Assembly: GCA_030592015.1 (NCBI GenBank)
Contig: JAUUZY010000007.1
Coordinates: 1 to 39,355, forward strand
Direction of reading: 5' to 3'
DNA length: 39,355 nucleotides
Source of the DNA: Candidatus Peregrinibacteria bacterium
Lineage (GTDB): Bacteria; Patescibacteriota; Gracilibacteria; UBA1369; LOWO2-01-FULL-3
The notes below the pieces were generated by a model. It made no database searches and had not been told where the DNA came from. It was given only the letters and a program-made list of their open reading frames with translations. The translations under genes were made by a program, and so were the position numbers. Positions 38,852 through 39,355 of the stretch are shown here, in pieces. Numbering within the stretch: the stretch's first letter is position 1; the number at the start of each line of letters is the position of its first letter.

Positions 38852-39355
38852 ATGAACAAAGTCTGCAAAATTTCCGGCAAAGAGTTTGAAGTTTCAGATA
38901 AAGAGATTGCTCTTTGCGAGGCGCTTGGAGTGCCTTTGCCGAGCCTGTCGCCCGAAGAAACATTACGCAAGCTAGCTGCTAGCAGAAACGAATGGACTCT
39001 ATATAAAAGAAAATGTGACGCAAGTGGTGACACCATCATAAGCGCTTATCCAGCAGATTCTCAATTTAAAGTATATAAGAACGAATTTTGGTGGAGCGAT
39101 GGATGGAATGCTCTGGATTACGGTCGTGACTACGACTTCAGTAGACCATTTTTTGAACAGTACGCTGAACTTCAAAACCTTGTTCCTAGGGAAGGAACTT
39201 CAGTATTTCGAAGTGAGAATTGTGACTATAATGGTCATACACGTGAATCCCGAAATTGCTACCTCAATGGTCTGGCATACCGCTGTGAAGACATTTACTA
39301 TTCATACTGGATGACGAACGACAAAGATTGCATCGATTGCTATCTCCTCAAAAAT
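38852..39355 (+). CDS. CPR-type Cys/aromatic-rich protein, N-terminal 168 residues (runs off the right edge)
   Basis: Open from the ATG at 38852 to the end of the window. It belongs to a family I recall mainly from Patescibacteria, recognised by SRNEWTLYKRKCDASGDTII, YPADSQFKVYKNEFWWSD, WNALDYGRDYDFSRPFFEQY, then repeating Asn/Cys/Tyr units (NCDYNGHTRESRNCYL, YRCEDIYYSYW, DCIDCYLLKN). Family members as I remember them begin with a zinc-ribbon (CxxCxxxF ... P-x-LCPDCR). Here only the first Cys is kept (VCKISGKEF, then LPSLSPEETLRK), so the N-terminal metal site seems lost, while the C-rich repeats remain. Function is unknown. The repeats may bind metal or form a beta-solenoid. The C-terminus lies outside the window. 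Confidence 0.8.
   Translation, partial: MNKVCKISGKEFEVSDKEIALCEALGVPLPSLSPEETLRKLAASRNEWTLYKRKCDASGDTIISAYPADSQFKVYKNEFWWSDGWNALDYGRDYDFSRPFFEQYAELQNLVPREGTSVFRSENCDYNGHTRESRNCYLNGLAYRCEDIYYSYWMTNDKDCIDCYLLKN

Overview
The window looks like a chromosome segment of a candidate-phyla-radiation (Patescibacteria) bacterium, most likely Peregrinibacteria-like. Four things point that way. Genes are compact and A+T-rich, with few spacers and many 1-11 bp overlaps. Almost no gene has a Shine-Dalgarno (SD) sequence, and several have a sigma70-type -10 box only 6-7 nt before the start codon (leaderless mRNAs). The right edge carries a Cys/aromatic-rich protein of a family I know mainly from CPR genomes. 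TGA is used as an ordinary stop (for example at 11509 and 28451), which argues against the UGA-recoding Gracilibacteria/Absconditabacteria. The lineage is inference; no rRNA is present.

Layout. 1-5498: a minor-pseudopilin set (GspH/I/J-like on +, a GspK/PilX-like partial gene on -) divided by two exported-protein genes (336-2947) that are richer in G+C and have strong SD sites, so they look acquired. 5500-10105 (-): a cell-wall/housekeeping operon with a very large amidase-SpoIID fusion, tsaB and rsmI. 10238-17069: mostly + strand genes: an unknown protein with two PH-like domains, trxA, rnhA (-), rlmH, a glutaredoxin, a MEMO-CapA fusion, a SanA/DUF218 protein and a beta-CASP metallo-beta-lactamase nuclease. 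17066-21656 (-): an exported thioredoxin-like protein, a CPA2 antiporter, a roughly 400-nt structured non-coding RNA candidate with a near-consensus promoter and a perfect terminator, an SLH-M23 peptidase and a YibE/F membrane protein. 21738-26899: a thioredoxin-like protein, a ZIP transporter and a cyclic-di-GMP set (receiver protein, HD-GYP phosphodiesterase, and a PAS-coiled-coil-GGDEF cyclase with a large insertion in its catalytic domain). 27008-32550: a TauE/SafE permease, a lipoprotein, two neighbouring genes built from an unrecognised repeated domain, an SLH-CAP surface protein and an orphan. 32743-34125: tRNA-Gly(TCC) followed by two partial copies of its 3' end that bracket a second ZIP gene, plus hairpin elements; this resembles a tRNA-targeted island or cassette site. 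34121-36557: two N-formylglutamate-amidohydrolase-like proteins around a RimK-like ATP-grasp ligase. 36677-39355: an MFS transporter, a probable methyltransferase and the partial CPR-type protein.

Combined picture. Much of the window serves the cell surface: pseudopilins, SLH-anchored enzymes, peptidoglycan hydrolases, CapA, SanA, and exported redox and lipoproteins. Cyclic-di-GMP signalling and ion/metal transport sit among these. The strongest candidates for something undescribed are: (i) the amidohydrolase / ATP-grasp / amidohydrolase cluster beside tandem tRNA-Gly 3'-end repeats; (ii) the roughly 400-nt RNA at 18767-19166; (iii) the GGDEF domain split by about 165 low-complexity residues; (iv) the new repeated domain at 28506-30414; and (v) the amidase-SpoIID and MEMO-CapA fusions. 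Everything here was read by eye; no database or folding software was run.
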